Origin: Parvibaculum sp.
GTDB lineage: Bacteria > Pseudomonadota > Alphaproteobacteria > Parvibaculales > Parvibaculaceae
Reading direction: 5' to 3'
NCBI GenBank assembly: GCA_031291615.1
Contig: JARLIS010000024.1
Location: 1 to 64,000, forward strand
DNA length: 64,000 nucleotides
Position 1 is the stretch's first letter. Each line of letters starts with the position of its first letter. The notes beneath the pieces are model-generated. The model was not told the origin of the DNA, searched no databases, and worked only from the letters and a program-made list of their open reading frames with translations. Below, in pieces: positions 31,458 through 40,733 of this stretch. Made by a program: the position numbers and the translations under genes.

Positions 31458-33278
31458 TCAGGAAACCCGGATGGAAAAGTCGCCGAGGTCGGCCGTGAAA
31501 TGCGGCGAATAATAGGGGTCATGTTGCAGCTTGCCCCGCCAGCGACGGTGCAATGCGCTGACTTCCTTTAATGCGCGCTCGCGCTTCTCCGGCGTGACGT
31601 CGTAGCCGCGACTCAAGGATTCGTGGTGATAAAGAACCGCGAAGGGCGTGTAGAGGTTGAGGTAGCCTGCCTCCCGCACCTTCAGGCAAAGATCGACGTC
31701 GTTGAAGGCGACGGCGAGGTGTTCCTCGTCAAAGCCGCCAACCTCATGGAACAGGTCCGTTCGCATGACGAGGCAGGCGGCCGTGACGGCGGAATAATTC
31801 TGGCACACATAAAGGCGGCCGAAATAGCCATGCGCCTCCCGCGGTGAGCGCGAATGGGCGTGAACGGCGGTTCCGCTCGGATGAATGACGACACCTGCGT
31901 GTTGAATGGTTTCGTCGGCATAGATGAGTTTCGCGCCCACGCATCCGATCTCGGGTCGTACCGCCTGAGAGACCATTTCATCGAGCCAGCCCGGCTCGAT
32001 GACTTCGGTATCGTTGTTGAGGAGGCAGACGAGGCTGCCGCGCACTTCGCGCATCGCGGAATTGTTCATGGCCGAATAGTTGAAGGGGCCCGGATATTTC
32101 ACGACGCGGATGCGAGGATCGGCCGAAATCTCGTCCAGATAGGCGAAGGTCTCTTTCTCGCAGCTGTCATTGTCGACGATCAGGATTTCGTAGTTGCGAT
32201 AAGTGGTCTTCTCAAGGACCGACCCGATGCAGGTCCGCAACACGGAGACCATGTCGCGTGTCGGCACGATAATGGAAACGAGCGGCGCGGGCTGCGGCAC
32301 CTGCCTCCGGACGCGGAAATAGGGCAGGCCCGCCACCTCTTCCACCTGGCCTTCGGTGCCGCTTCGGACAAGGTGATCCTGGAGCGCGCGCAACGCCGCC
32401 GCTCTCGCATAGCTCTTGTCATTCGGATCGCGCGCCATCGAATGCAGCGCTGCACGCCAGTGATAGAGAATTTTCCGGATGTGAACGATGTTGCGCCGGT
32501 CGATGGTTTCGATGATCCTCAGATTGAGATCGTAGTCCTGCGCGCCGTCGAAAGCCGACCGCCAACCGCCCACCTTGCGGATGTTGTCGCTCCGGTGAAC
32601 GATAAAATGATTGAGGTAGTTCCCGGACAGAAACAGGTCGGGAGAAAAATCCGGCTTGAAATGGGGCTCGTAACGCTTGCCCGTTTCTGAAATTTTGTCT
32701 TCGTCGCTATAAATGATTTCGGCGGCAGGATTGGCATCGAGCGCAAGGGCGATTTCCGCCAGCGCATTTTCCCTCAGCGCATCGTCATGATCGAGAAGCC
32801 CGATATAGTCTCCCCGGGCGATGCTGAATGCCGAGTTCGTCGCTTCGGAAATATGGCCGTTCCGCGTCCGGTAAATGACCTTGATCCGGCTGTCGCGGGC
32901 CGCCGCGGCGTTCAATATCTCCCTCACCCTTTCATCGGTCGAGGCATCGTCGGCGATGCAAAGCTCCCAATCGGTATAGATTTGGCTTTCGACGGAAAGG
33001 ATCGCCCGGCGAAGATCGTCCGGGACCGGATTGTAGACCGGCATAAGGATAGAGATGAGCGGACGTCCCGAAAGGCCCGAGAGAGCGGCGACATATTTCG
33101 GCGTGTCGCGCCGCGGCTGGAAGTCGTACTTTGCCTGCCACAGGGCATATTCACGACCGACGTCCGGCTTTTGCTCGCGATACCAGTTCGAAAGAACCGA
33201 TAGCGCCTGGCGCTGAAATCGCGCGCGCTCGTCCCGATTGTCTTTTCCCTGATGCATGAACCGAACGTAAGCGCCCAC
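31458..33278 (-). CDS. Tandem GT2 glycosyltransferase
   Basis: A 606-residue protein with two GT-A type glycosyltransferase domains. Domain 1 (~70-290) starts PLISILMPVYNP, with DDAST and the metal motif LLDHDD; domain 2 (~330-590) starts PLVSIIVPTRDM, with VDNDS and LLNNDTEV, followed by GGFDEEHLAVAFNDVDLC. Such two-domain enzymes make polysaccharide or O-antigen chains. There is no membrane segment. It stands alone on the minus strand with no capsule genes nearby. Start is GTG 33278 or ATG 33257; neither has a strong ribosome site. Confidence 0.9.
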   Translation of the reverse strand: MGAYVRFMHQGKDNRDERARFQRQALSVLSNWYREQKPDVGREYALWQAKYDFQPRRDTPKYVAALSGLSGRPLISILMPVYNPVPDDLRRAILSVESQIYTDWELCIADDASTDERVREILNAAAARDSRIKVIYRTRNGHISEATNSAFSIARGDYIGLLDHDDALRENALAEIALALDANPAAEIIYSDEDKISETGKRYEPHFKPDFSPDLFLSGNYLNHFIVHRSDNIRKVGGWRSAFDGAQDYDLNLRIIETIDRRNIVHIRKILYHWRAALHSMARDPNDKSYARAAALRALQDHLVRSGTEGQVEEVAGLPYFRVRRQVPQPAPLVSIIVPTRDMVSVLRTCIGSVLEKTTYRNYEILIVDNDSCEKETFAYLDEISADPRIRVVKYPGPFNYSAMNNSAMREVRGSLVCLLNNDTEVIEPGWLDEMVSQAVRPEIGCVGAKLIYADETIQHAGVVIHPSGTAVHAHSRSPREAHGYFGRLYVCQNYSAVTAACLVMRTDLFHEVGGFDEEHLAVAFNDVDLCLKVREAGYLNLYTPFAVLYHHESLSRGYDVTPEKRERALKEVSALHRRWRGKLQHDPYYSPHFTADLGDFSIRVS

Positions 33279-33420
33279 GACCGCTTTCGCGGCGGTCCAG
33301 CCGACTTCCCATGTTGTTTGCCGGGTTATTCAACACGCAGCGTGGCGGCTTGTCTACCGGGAGGCCGGGCCGGATGATCAGCAGGCGTTCTCACCGGCCG
33401 GCTGGCTCGAAATTCCGGTA

Positions 33421-35157
33421 TCAGAGCCGGTAGAGCCAGCCCGGGCCCACGAATTCCTGCCCCTCGTCACGGCCGACTTCGGTCTCGATCAGCGCCGATG
33501 TCTGTGCATTGAGCCGCAGAATGAGGTCGCGATGCGCATCCGCGTCGAGCGCCAGATTGTTGAGCTCGTTCGGATCGGTCTCGGTGTCGTAGAGCGCAAG
33601 GTCGTTATGCGCGCGAAGCGTCTCCCAGTCCTTGGGAATATGGTGCTCGCCCAGGCCGAAGAAGCGCGCAAACTTGTAGCGCCCGTCATAGACGCCGCGA
33701 TGGAGCCCGCGATTGGTCCGCGACGGGCCGAGGTGGCCGAGCTTCAGCGATTCGAAGAACATCGCCATCATGCCCGGCGTCTTGCCGGCGCGCATCATGG
33801 CTTCCATCATCTGCGGATCGATATAGAAGGGAACGCCGTAGTTGTAGAAGGCGCCGCGCGCGTCCCGCTCCGTCGCGTGCCCGCTCAGGGCGCCTGCAAG
33901 GCTGACGCCGGGGAGTTTGCCGAGCGGATCTTCAAGCTCGCCCGTCTTGCCGCCCGCAAATTCGTAAAGCGTCGGCAGCAGATCGACCGTATTTCCGAGA
34001 TTGTCGACGACGCGCGACGTCCGCGCATCGGGATGGCTGATGTAAAGCGGAACGGCGACGTTTTCCTTGAAAATCACCGGGCCCTTCTGGCGCAGCCGCT
34101 GCGCGCCCGCCATTTCACCGTGATCGGCCGTATAGACGACGATGGTGTCGTCTGCGAGGCCGAGCGTTTCGAGCGCCGCGAAAAGACGGCGAACCTTGTA
34201 GCTCGCATCGCGCATGCAGTTGAAATAGTAGCTCTGGTTCTTGCGCCACACGGCTTCCTCGTCCGGCAGCGCGCCATAGGTGAGGTCGCATATCTGCCGA
34301 TAGGAGCGCACCGCCCAGGGCTCGTTCTCCGCCGCCTTGTGGTGGAAACTTTCGGGCAGCGGAATATGGCTCCAGTCCTTGTCGTAGATATCGCTTGCGG
34401 GCGCGGGCGCGAGCGGCGACAGCACATCGGGATTGCCGCGCGTCGCGGTCTGCCCCGCCCAGGACTCGAAGAAGCAGATGTCGTGCGGGTTGACGAGATT
34501 GACGGCGAGGAACCAAGGCTGGCCGGCGGGCAGCTTGCGCGCGACCTCATCGAGCCACTGGATCGAGCTCGACACGGTCGGGCCGTCATAGCGATAGCCG
34601 TCCCACACCTTGCCGTGCGGATCGCCGTCGATGTTGTAGTCGCTGAAGCCGAAGGGCTCGAGCGAGCGGTCGGTTTTCTTGTAAGGCCCATAGCCGAGCT
34701 GCGCAGCGTGCGGAATGTCGCTGAGGTGCCACTTGCCCTTATAGGCCGTGTAGTAGCCGAGGTCGCGCAGATGATGACCTATGGAACGGAGCTTCGTGTT
34801 GAGCACCGGGAAGGGCGGCGCGCCTTCATTGACCACCATGTCGGTATGCTGCGTGTGCCGCCCGAAATAGATGGTCGAGCGCGACGGCGAGCAGGGCGTC
34901 GTATTGACGTTGTACTTGCGGAAGAAGGTGCCGCGCTCCTGCATCCAGTCATGCGCCGGAAGGTCGAGCTCGCCCGGCAGGCATGTCGTCGAGCGCTCCT
35001 GATCGGTCATGACGAAGAGGATGTTGGGCCGCTTGAACTTGGAAAGGGCCGGCGCGCCGAACGCCTTGCCCGCGCCCGCCGTCGCCAGCGCCGCAATGCC
35101 GGAGCCGAGGACCGCGCGCCGGGACGGCCCGGATGAATTCGTCTGCCTCTTCGTCAT
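33421..35157 (-). CDS. Exported formylglycine-dependent sulfatase
   Basis: A 578-residue type I sulfatase. A Tat-type signal is visible (PSRRAVLGSGIAALATAGAG). The sulfatase signature CSPSRSTIYFGRHTQH begins at Cys89, which would be converted to formylglycine by a separate enzyme. Other motifs are PNILFVMTDQERS, YYTAYKGKWHLSD, TADHGEMAG and DTETDPNELNNLA. It hydrolyses a sulfate ester of unknown kind in the periplasm. The DsbA/isomerase-like gene is 12 bases upstream on the same strand, so the two are probably co-transcribed. Confidence 0.93.
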   Translation of the reverse strand: MTKRQTNSSGPSRRAVLGSGIAALATAGAGKAFGAPALSKFKRPNILFVMTDQERSTTCLPGELDLPAHDWMQERGTFFRKYNVNTTPCSPSRSTIYFGRHTQHTDMVVNEGAPPFPVLNTKLRSIGHHLRDLGYYTAYKGKWHLSDIPHAAQLGYGPYKKTDRSLEPFGFSDYNIDGDPHGKVWDGYRYDGPTVSSSIQWLDEVARKLPAGQPWFLAVNLVNPHDICFFESWAGQTATRGNPDVLSPLAPAPASDIYDKDWSHIPLPESFHHKAAENEPWAVRSYRQICDLTYGALPDEEAVWRKNQSYYFNCMRDASYKVRRLFAALETLGLADDTIVVYTADHGEMAGAQRLRQKGPVIFKENVAVPLYISHPDARTSRVVDNLGNTVDLLPTLYEFAGGKTGELEDPLGKLPGVSLAGALSGHATERDARGAFYNYGVPFYIDPQMMEAMMRAGKTPGMMAMFFESLKLGHLGPSRTNRGLHRGVYDGRYKFARFFGLGEHHIPKDWETLRAHNDLALYDTETDPNELNNLALDADAHRDLILRLNAQTSALIETEVGRDEGQEFVGPGWLYRL

Positions 35158-35169
35158 CGCTTTATCCTC

Positions 35170-36489
35170 TCAGGAGTTGCGGCCTTCGATCGACTGGATG
35201 ATGTCCTGCTCCAGCGCCCAGAAACGGTCCTGTCCCCAATGCGCGGGCTTTCCGTCGACGCGGAAGGAGGGCGCGCCCCACAGGCCGGCATCGAAAAGCG
35301 CAAGCCGGTTTTCTTCCGCCACCTCGCGCCAGCTTTCATCCGCAAGCGCCGTCTTCACGACATCGGCGCTGAGGCCCGCGCGCTTCGCCACATCGGTCAG
35401 CCCCCTGTCGGACGCAAGCTCGATGCCGTCGGCAAAGGCCGCGCGCAGACCGAGTTCGGCGAAATCCTCGCCGCGCCCCAGCTTCACCGCCTGGTGCAGC
35501 ACGGCAAGCGCGCGTTCCGCGCCCGGCCCCACCGGATCGACGATGGTGCCATAGGGAATGCCCGCGCGTTCCGCCTCGCGCTTGGTGTCGAGCGTGATGT
35601 ACATGCGCTTTACGCCGGGCACGGGCAGGCCGCGCATGACCATCGGCAGGATGTAGCGCAGTCGAAGCTCGCAGTCGTAGTGCTTCGCAAGACGCCTCAT
35701 GCGCGGAAAGGAAATCCAGGAATAGGGACTGCGAAAGGAAAACCAGTATTCGATCACGGGCCGCGCGCCTCTATGCGCAGGCGGTGTCCGCAGCACCATG
35801 TCGCGATAGGGCGCGATCATCGGCGTGCCCTTCGCCTCGCGGTCGAGGCCGAGGCCCGCAAGCCGCTCTTCGAGATGGTTCAGCCGGTCGACGCCCCAAT
35901 ACCACTCGCCCTCGAAATAGAACATGCCACTCAGATAATGCCCCAGGCGCTTGCGCTGACTGTCGCCCTCGGCGATGGCGGATGCGACTTCGGCGGGGCT
36001 CGCCTCGCCATGCTGCGCGGCGAGAGCGGCAAGGGATGCGCGATCTTCCGCCCACAATGCTTTTCCGGCCGCCGGTGCTATGTCGATGAACTTGCCGCTC
36101 TTGAGCGCAGCGGCGAGCACGGCTGAAAGTGCGGAGACGAGGCCCGCATCAGGAAGTTTCGCGCCCGAAGGGTATTCGAGATTGTATTCGGCCGCGAGGC
36201 GGGCGGCGTCCCGCAGGGCATAGATTTTCAGCCGCTCGCGCTCCGGCGCGGCGGCATCGTCCGGCGGCGATACGATCCACGGCACGAGCTTCACCCGATA
36301 CCGCCGCAGCAGCGGCTGGAGGGTCTGCGCGGCGACGTGGCTATAGGGATCGTCCGGCTGATGGAAATAATGAACCGTCGGCACGCCGCCCGTGAGCTTG
36401 CGCTTCGATGTGTGAATGGCCCTGCGCAGATTCCGGAGCGTGCGACTTGTAAACATCGTCGTCACGGCCCGCATGAGCATGATTTTCAT
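35170..36489 (-). CDS. Tandem DsbA/HCCA-isomerase-like thioredoxin-fold protein
   Basis: A 439-residue protein made of two DsbA-like (kappa-GST/2-hydroxychromene-2-carboxylate isomerase type) domains. Domain 1 begins near residue 38 ([17 protein letters not shown]), domain 2 near 246 ([16 protein letters not shown]). Neither has a CxxC; the Ser in SPYS matches the isomerase type, which uses glutathione. The C-terminal [24 protein letters not shown] is the classic end of these isomerases. It may isomerise or conjugate an aromatic or hydrophobic intermediate. GGGAGAG precedes ATG 36489. It is divergent from the dehalogenase over a palindromic operator. Confidence 0.88.
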   Translation of the reverse strand: MKIMLMRAVTTMFTSRTLRNLRRAIHTSKRKLTGGVPTVHYFHQPDDPYSHVAAQTLQPLLRRYRVKLVPWIVSPPDDAAAPERERLKIYALRDAARLAAEYNLEYPSGAKLPDAGLVSALSAVLAAALKSGKFIDIAPAAGKALWAEDRASLAALAAQHGEASPAEVASAIAEGDSQRKRLGHYLSGMFYFEGEWYWGVDRLNHLEERLAGLGLDREAKGTPMIAPYRDMVLRTPPAHRGARPVIEYWFSFRSPYSWISFPRMRRLAKHYDCELRLRYILPMVMRGLPVPGVKRMYITLDTKREAERAGIPYGTIVDPVGPGAERALAVLHQAVKLGRGEDFAELGLRAAFADGIELASDRGLTDVAKRAGLSADVVKTALADESWREVAEENRLALFDAGLWGAPSFRVDGKPAHWGQDRFWALEQDIIQSIEGRNS

Positions 36490-36510
36490 ATCGGCTCTCT
36501 CCCGTCCCTC

Positions 36511-36547
36511 TTGACATCAATCTATATAGTGACACTAATAGTGTCAA
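36511..36547. promoter_or_regulatory. Divergent promoter with perfect palindromic operator
   Basis: The palindrome TGACACT-AAT-AGTGTCA spans 36530-36546. A plus-strand -35 TTGACA (36511-36516) has ACTAAT 17 bases on; a minus-strand -35 TTGACA (36547-36542) faces TATAGA/TAGATT 15-17 bases on. The palindrome therefore overlaps both promoters, as expected for a TetR- or GntR-type repressor controlling the dehalogenase and the DsbA/sulfatase units together. Confidence 0.65.
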
Positions 36548-36587
36548 TACATGGCCGGGCCTGACAGGGCCGGATGGAGGAGCCGTC

Positions 36588-37493
36588 ATGAAAGTCCTGA
36601 GAACGCCCGACGAGCGCTTCGCGAACCTGCCCGATTTTCCCTTCCCGCCCAATTACTTCGCGCTGGACGACGCCGAAGGTGCGGCACTGCGCCTCCACTA
36701 TCTCGACGAGGGCCCGAAGTCGGCCTCGCCCGTCCTGCTGATGCATGGCGAGCCCTCCTGGTCCTATCTCTATCGCCACATGATTCCGGGCCTCGTCGCG
36801 CGCGGCCATCGCGCCGTCGCGCCGGATCTCATCGGCTTCGGCCGCTCCGACAAGCCCTCGGCGCAGGCGGACTACACCTATGAGCGCCACGTGAAGTGGA
36901 TGAGCGCCTGGCTCACCGGCATGGACCTTCGCGATATCACGCTCTTCTGCCAGGACTGGGGCGGCCTGATCGGCCTGCGTCTTGTTGCGGCCTTTCCTGA
37001 ACGCTTCGCCCGGGTCGTCGTCGCCAATACCGGCCTTCCCACCGGATCGGGCTTTACGGAAGGCTTCAAGCAATGGCTCGAATTCAGCCAGAGCGCGCCG
37101 GAACTGCCCGTCGGCGACATTGTCAGCATGGGCACCGTGCGCGGCCTGACGGCGGCGGAAAAAGCAGCCTATTACGCTCCTTATCCCGATGAGACCTACA
37201 AGGCGGGCGCGCGCTGTTTCCCGGCCCTCGTGCCCATCACGCCCGGCCACGCTTCTGTCGAGGAAAACAAGGCCGCGTGGCAGGTGCTTGAGCGGTTCGA
37301 CAAGCCGTTCCTCACCGCCTTCAGCGATAGCGACCCGATAAGCAAGGGCGGCGAACGCGTCTTCCAGGCGCGCGTGCCGGGCGCGCGCGGTCAGGCACAT
37401 GTCATCATCGCCAGTGGCGGACATTTCTTGCAGGAAGACAAGCCGCTCGAACTGGTCGATCTTCTCGACGGCTTCATTCGCAAATCGGCTTGA
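36588..37493 (+). CDS. Haloalkane dehalogenase-like alpha/beta hydrolase
   Basis: A 301-residue hydrolase of the haloalkane dehalogenase subfamily I type. The oxyanion motif is [22 protein letters not shown] follows, and the nucleophile elbow is CQDWGG with Asp123 rather than Ser; the acid is probably in FSDSDP and the base His279 in GGHFLQED. It would hydrolyse carbon-halogen bonds by an ester intermediate. GGAGGAG precedes the ATG. It heads a plus-strand series including DUF1330, TetR and the Rieske oxygenase. Confidence 0.9.
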   Translation: MKVLRTPDERFANLPDFPFPPNYFALDDAEGAALRLHYLDEGPKSASPVLLMHGEPSWSYLYRHMIPGLVARGHRAVAPDLIGFGRSDKPSAQADYTYERHVKWMSAWLTGMDLRDITLFCQDWGGLIGLRLVAAFPERFARVVVANTGLPTGSGFTEGFKQWLEFSQSAPELPVGDIVSMGTVRGLTAAEKAAYYAPYPDETYKAGARCFPALVPITPGHASVEENKAAWQVLERFDKPFLTAFSDSDPISKGGERVFQARVPGARGQAHVIIASGGHFLQEDKPLELVDLLDGFIRKSA

Positions 37494-37503
37494 GGGAAAC
37501 CCG

Positions 37504-37911
37504 ATGAAATACGAAAACGCCGTCTATCCGAACCGCGAAAAGCTGATGGAGCTGGTAAACTCCAAGGACACGTCGCCCATCGTCATGGTCAACCTGCTGA
37601 AGTTCCGTGACATCGCCGAGTATAGGGACGGCCGCGACGAGAAGATCAGTGGCCGCGAAGCCTATATGCGTTATGGCGCAAAGATGCAGCCGCTGGTCGA
37701 AAGCAGGGGCGGGCGCTTTCTCGTTTCGGCGGCCCTGAAAGAGGTCGTCATCGGCGAAGTCGAAGGGCTTTGGGACGTCGTCGCTCTGATGGAATATCCC
37801 TCGGCGGCCGAATTCGTCGCCATCGCCTCCTCGCCCGAGGTTGCGGAAATCGGCGTCGACCGCGAAGCGGGCCTTGCCGGCCAGCTTCTCATTCTGTCGA
37901 ATCTCCGTTGA
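37504..37911 (+). CDS. DUF1330 family protein
   Basis: A 135-residue ferredoxin-like-fold protein of the DUF1330 (dimeric alpha-beta barrel) type: PIVMVNLLKFRD, an alanine/glycine-rich middle, LWDVVALMEYPSAAEFVAIASSPEV and a C-terminal LLILS strand. The family has no established reaction. It follows the dehalogenase by 10 bases, so it is translated from the same message and probably regulated by the 36530 palindrome. Confidence 0.85.
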   Translation: MKYENAVYPNREKLMELVNSKDTSPIVMVNLLKFRDIAEYRDGRDEKISGREAYMRYGAKMQPLVESRGGRFLVSAALKEVVIGEVEGLWDVVALMEYPSAAEFVAIASSPEVAEIGVDREAGLAGQLLILSNLR

Positions 37912-37980
37912 GCGGCGCACGGTTCCAATTCGCCGGCATTGACGGCATAACTATACGCGAACATCCGCTTCGGACACGTA

Positions 37981-38580
37981 ATGAAACGAATTGAAGCCAT
38001 CGACGAGAAACCGGACGGCCGCCGCGCCCGCGGTCACGAAAACCGCCGCCGGATCGTCGAGGCCATGCTCCATCTCATCGGCGAGGGCGGTATCTCGCCC
38101 AGCGCCGAGGATGTGGCGACCAGGGCCGAGGTTGGCTTGCGCACCGTCTTCCGCCATTTCGACGATATGGACAGTCTCTATCGTGAAATTTCGGAAATGA
38201 TGATGGCCGAGCTGATGCCCATCGCGGCGGCGCCTCTGCCGGACGGCGATTGGCAGTTGCGCATGACCGAGATGGTGGAGCGCCGCGCGCGCGTCTTCGA
38301 GAAGATGATGCCGTTCAAGGTCGCCGCCGACGTTCACCGTCACCGCTCCGCCTATTTGCGCGACGAGCAGGTGCAGCTGACGACGATGCAGCGTCAGTCG
38401 TTGCGTCACGCCTTGCCGCCGGACCTGCGCAAAAGCGGGCCCGTTTTCGAGTCGCTCGACCTGCTGTTCAGCTTCGATTCCTGGCGCCGCCTGCGGCAGG
38501 AGCAGGGGCTTTCGGTCGCGCAGGCGAAGAAAGTCGTGCTTTTCGCCGTCGCCGCCCTGGTGGAAGGCGGCAAGGCCTAG
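37981..38580 (+). CDS. TetR/AcrR-family regulator
   Basis: A 199-residue regulator with an N-terminal HTH (NRRRIVEAMLHLIGEGGISPSAEDVATRAEVGLRTVFRHF; the recognition helix is VGLRTVFRHF) and a ligand-binding C-terminal domain. It lies 69 bases after DUF1330 and 166 bases before the Rieske gene, whose upstream palindrome is a likely target. An AT-poor small hairpin TCCGGC-ATG-GCCGGA after the stop may be a weak terminator. Confidence 0.88.
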   Translation: MKRIEAIDEKPDGRRARGHENRRRIVEAMLHLIGEGGISPSAEDVATRAEVGLRTVFRHFDDMDSLYREISEMMMAELMPIAAAPLPDGDWQLRMTEMVERRARVFEKMMPFKVAADVHRHRSAYLRDEQVQLTTMQRQSLRHALPPDLRKSGPVFESLDLLFSFDSWRRLRQEQGLSVAQAKKVVLFAVAALVEGGKA

Positions 38581-38693
38581 CGCGGCGGTCGTCGTCCGGC
38601 ATGGCCGGAAATCTTCTTAACATTAGAAAATCATTGGGAAAATAAGCGCCGGCAGGCCGCGCCCCGTCGGTTGTCCTGAAAATAGGTCTTTTT

Positions 38694-38711
38694 TTCTAAT
38701 ATATATTAGAA
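38694..38711. promoter_or_regulatory. Perfect 18-base palindromic operator before the Rieske gene
   Basis: TTCTAATATATATTAGAA is a perfect palindrome in an AT-rich block 35 bases before the Rieske oxygenase start. A related half-site (ATTAGAA) lies at 38621-38627. It is a good candidate operator for the TetR regulator encoded immediately upstream. Confidence 0.62.
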
Positions 38712-38746
38712 TACGGTTTGGATGTCCGGTGAGGGAGCGGACGTCC

Positions 38747-39916
38747 ATGCGCCATGAACGCCAGTTGGAACTGCTCAGACGTATCGAAGCGGCGGGCGTC
38801 AGCCTGAACTCCGAGCCCTGGCCGCTTGCCGAGGCGACGATGCGCCAGCCTTCTTCCGCCTATACCGACCCGGCGCGCTTTGCGCGCGAGATGCGCGTGC
38901 TGTTCCGCCAGGGTCCGGTGATGCTCGGTCTGAGTTGCGAGCTTGGCGAGCGCGGCGCCTACCTCACCGCCGATCTGGGTGGCGTGCCGATCCTCGTCGT
39001 GCGTCAGAACGACGGAACGCTCAAGGGCTTCGTCAATGCCTGCCGGCATCGCGGCGCGCCCATCGCCGAAGGCCGCGGCTGCGCCAGGGGAAGCTTCACC
39101 TGTCCCTATCACGCCTGGAACTTCGGCCTTGGCGGCGAGCTGCGCATGCGGCCCTGGGCGGAGGTCGCGTTTTCGGACGCGCCCATGGCCGAGCTCGGTC
39201 TGATCCCGATCGCGGTGACGGAAGGCTACGGCTTCATCTTCGCCCGCATCGAAGGCGACTCGCCTTTGAGCGCCGAGGCGGCGCTTCACGGCGCGGAAGC
39301 CGATCTCGCCGATTACGGTCTTGAGAGCTACCACCACTTCGAAACGCGCATGGCGGAATGGAACGTCAACTGGAAGCTGGTGCTCGACACATTTCTCGAG
39401 TCCTATCACATACGCGGGCTGCACCAGCAGTCGATCTGGCCGCAATATCTGTCGAACGCCGGTCTCTTCGACGCCTTCGGGCCGCATCCCCGTTTCATCG
39501 GCCTCCTTCGCTCCGTGCTCGACGAGTTCAAGAAAGAGCGCGAGGAAGACCGCAGGCTGACGCCGCATGGAACGGCGCAATATATTCTGGTGCCGGGCGG
39601 GCTCGTCACCTATCAGCGCGATCACATCGAATTGTGGCGCGTGACGCCGCTTTCCGTCGGACGTACTCGCGTGATGACCAGCCTCTTCTCCGCCGAGCCG
39701 CCGACCACGGAATCGACGGCACGTTACTGGAAGAAGAACCTCGACCTCCTCGTCGACGTAACGGGCCGCGAAGACTTTCCATTGATGGAAAATATCCAGA
39801 GCAACCTCGCCTCCGGCGCATTGCCGGAACTTGTCTATGGCCGCAATGAACCGGCGCTCATTCATTTTCACAAGGCGGTCGATGCGATGCTCGCCGCCGA
39901 CACGCAGGCGGCATAG
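38747..39916 (+). CDS. Rieske non-heme iron oxygenase, large subunit
   Basis: A 389-residue ring-hydroxylating-type oxygenase alpha subunit. The Rieske cluster ligands are CRHRGAP (Cys99, His101) and CPYHAWNF (Cys119, His122). The mononuclear iron region is NWKLVLDTFLESYHIRGLH. No small subunit, ferredoxin or reductase is adjacent, so it probably works as an alpha-only enzyme with a separate electron donor. GAGGGA precedes ATG 38747. The SDR gene begins 2 bases after its stop, so the two should act in sequence, for example hydroxylation then dehydrogenation. Confidence 0.93.
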   Translation: MRHERQLELLRRIEAAGVSLNSEPWPLAEATMRQPSSAYTDPARFAREMRVLFRQGPVMLGLSCELGERGAYLTADLGGVPILVVRQNDGTLKGFVNACRHRGAPIAEGRGCARGSFTCPYHAWNFGLGGELRMRPWAEVAFSDAPMAELGLIPIAVTEGYGFIFARIEGDSPLSAEAALHGAEADLADYGLESYHHFETRMAEWNVNWKLVLDTFLESYHIRGLHQQSIWPQYLSNAGLFDAFGPHPRFIGLLRSVLDEFKKEREEDRRLTPHGTAQYILVPGGLVTYQRDHIELWRVTPLSVGRTRVMTSLFSAEPPTTESTARYWKKNLDLLVDVTGREDFPLMENIQSNLASGALPELVYGRNEPALIHFHKAVDAMLAADTQAA

Positions 39917-39918
39917 TC

Positions 39919-40710
39919 ATGGACCTCGGATTCTCCGGCGCTTCCGTCGTCGTCACGGGCGGCGCGTCGCATATAGGTCAGGCGATTGTCTGGGCCTTCG
40001 CCGCCGAGGGCGCGCGCATAGCCATCATCGACAAGGATGTGAAGCAGGCCTGCGCAACGGCCGAGGGCGCACGCGCGCGCGGCGCGGCGGAAGCTTTCGT
40101 CGTCGGCGCCGATCTCGCGGACCATGACGAAGCCGGCCGCGCCTGCGCCGAGGCGCTGCAATTGCTGGGCTCGGTCGATGTGCTGGTGCCCAATGTCGGC
40201 TGGAACAGGCCCGCCTTTTTCCTCGACTACGATCCGGCGCAATGGGACCACCTCCTTCATGTGAACCTCAGCGCCGCGATGTCCTGCGTCCACGCGCTGC
40301 TCCCTTCGATGATCGAACGTCGGCGCGGCTCGATCGTCGCCACCGCTTCGACGGCGGCGTTCGGCGAGCAGCGCCAGAGCGTATATGCCGCCGCGAAGGC
40401 CGGCCTCGTCGCCTTCATGAAAACCATCGCGCTGGAATATGGCCGCTTCGGCATTCGCGCCAATCTGGTCGCCCCCGGTCTCGTGCTTCCCGCCGAGGGT
40501 GAAACGCTGGGCGAGCAGTCGCTGTGGCAGGACCGAGAGGCGATCATGAACGACGCCCAGACGAAATATGTCCTCGACCGTACGCCGCTGCGCCGCCTCT
40601 CGGCGCCCGAGGACATCGCCAATTCCACGCTTTTTCTCGCATCGGAAAAGACGAGCCGCCAATTGACGGGGCAGATGCTCACCGTCTCCGGCGGCTTCGC
40701 GATGCGCTGA
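39919..40710 (+). CDS. Short-chain dehydrogenase/reductase
   Basis: A 263-residue SDR with cofactor motif VTGGASHIGQAI, NVGWN in place of NNAG, catalytic Ser in VATASTAAFG and the YAAAK Tyr-Lys pair. Asp at the end of the second strand (IIDKD) favours NAD. It is tightly linked to the Rieske gene, so oxidation of a Rieske-derived diol or alcohol is a reasonable guess. Confidence 0.92.
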   Translation: MDLGFSGASVVVTGGASHIGQAIVWAFAAEGARIAIIDKDVKQACATAEGARARGAAEAFVVGADLADHDEAGRACAEALQLLGSVDVLVPNVGWNRPAFFLDYDPAQWDHLLHVNLSAAMSCVHALLPSMIERRRGSIVATASTAAFGEQRQSVYAAAKAGLVAFMKTIALEYGRFGIRANLVAPGLVLPAEGETLGEQSLWQDREAIMNDAQTKYVLDRTPLRRLSAPEDIANSTLFLASEKTSRQLTGQMLTVSGGFAMR

Positions 40711-40733
40711 CGAATTCACAGAAAGGTTGCGCC

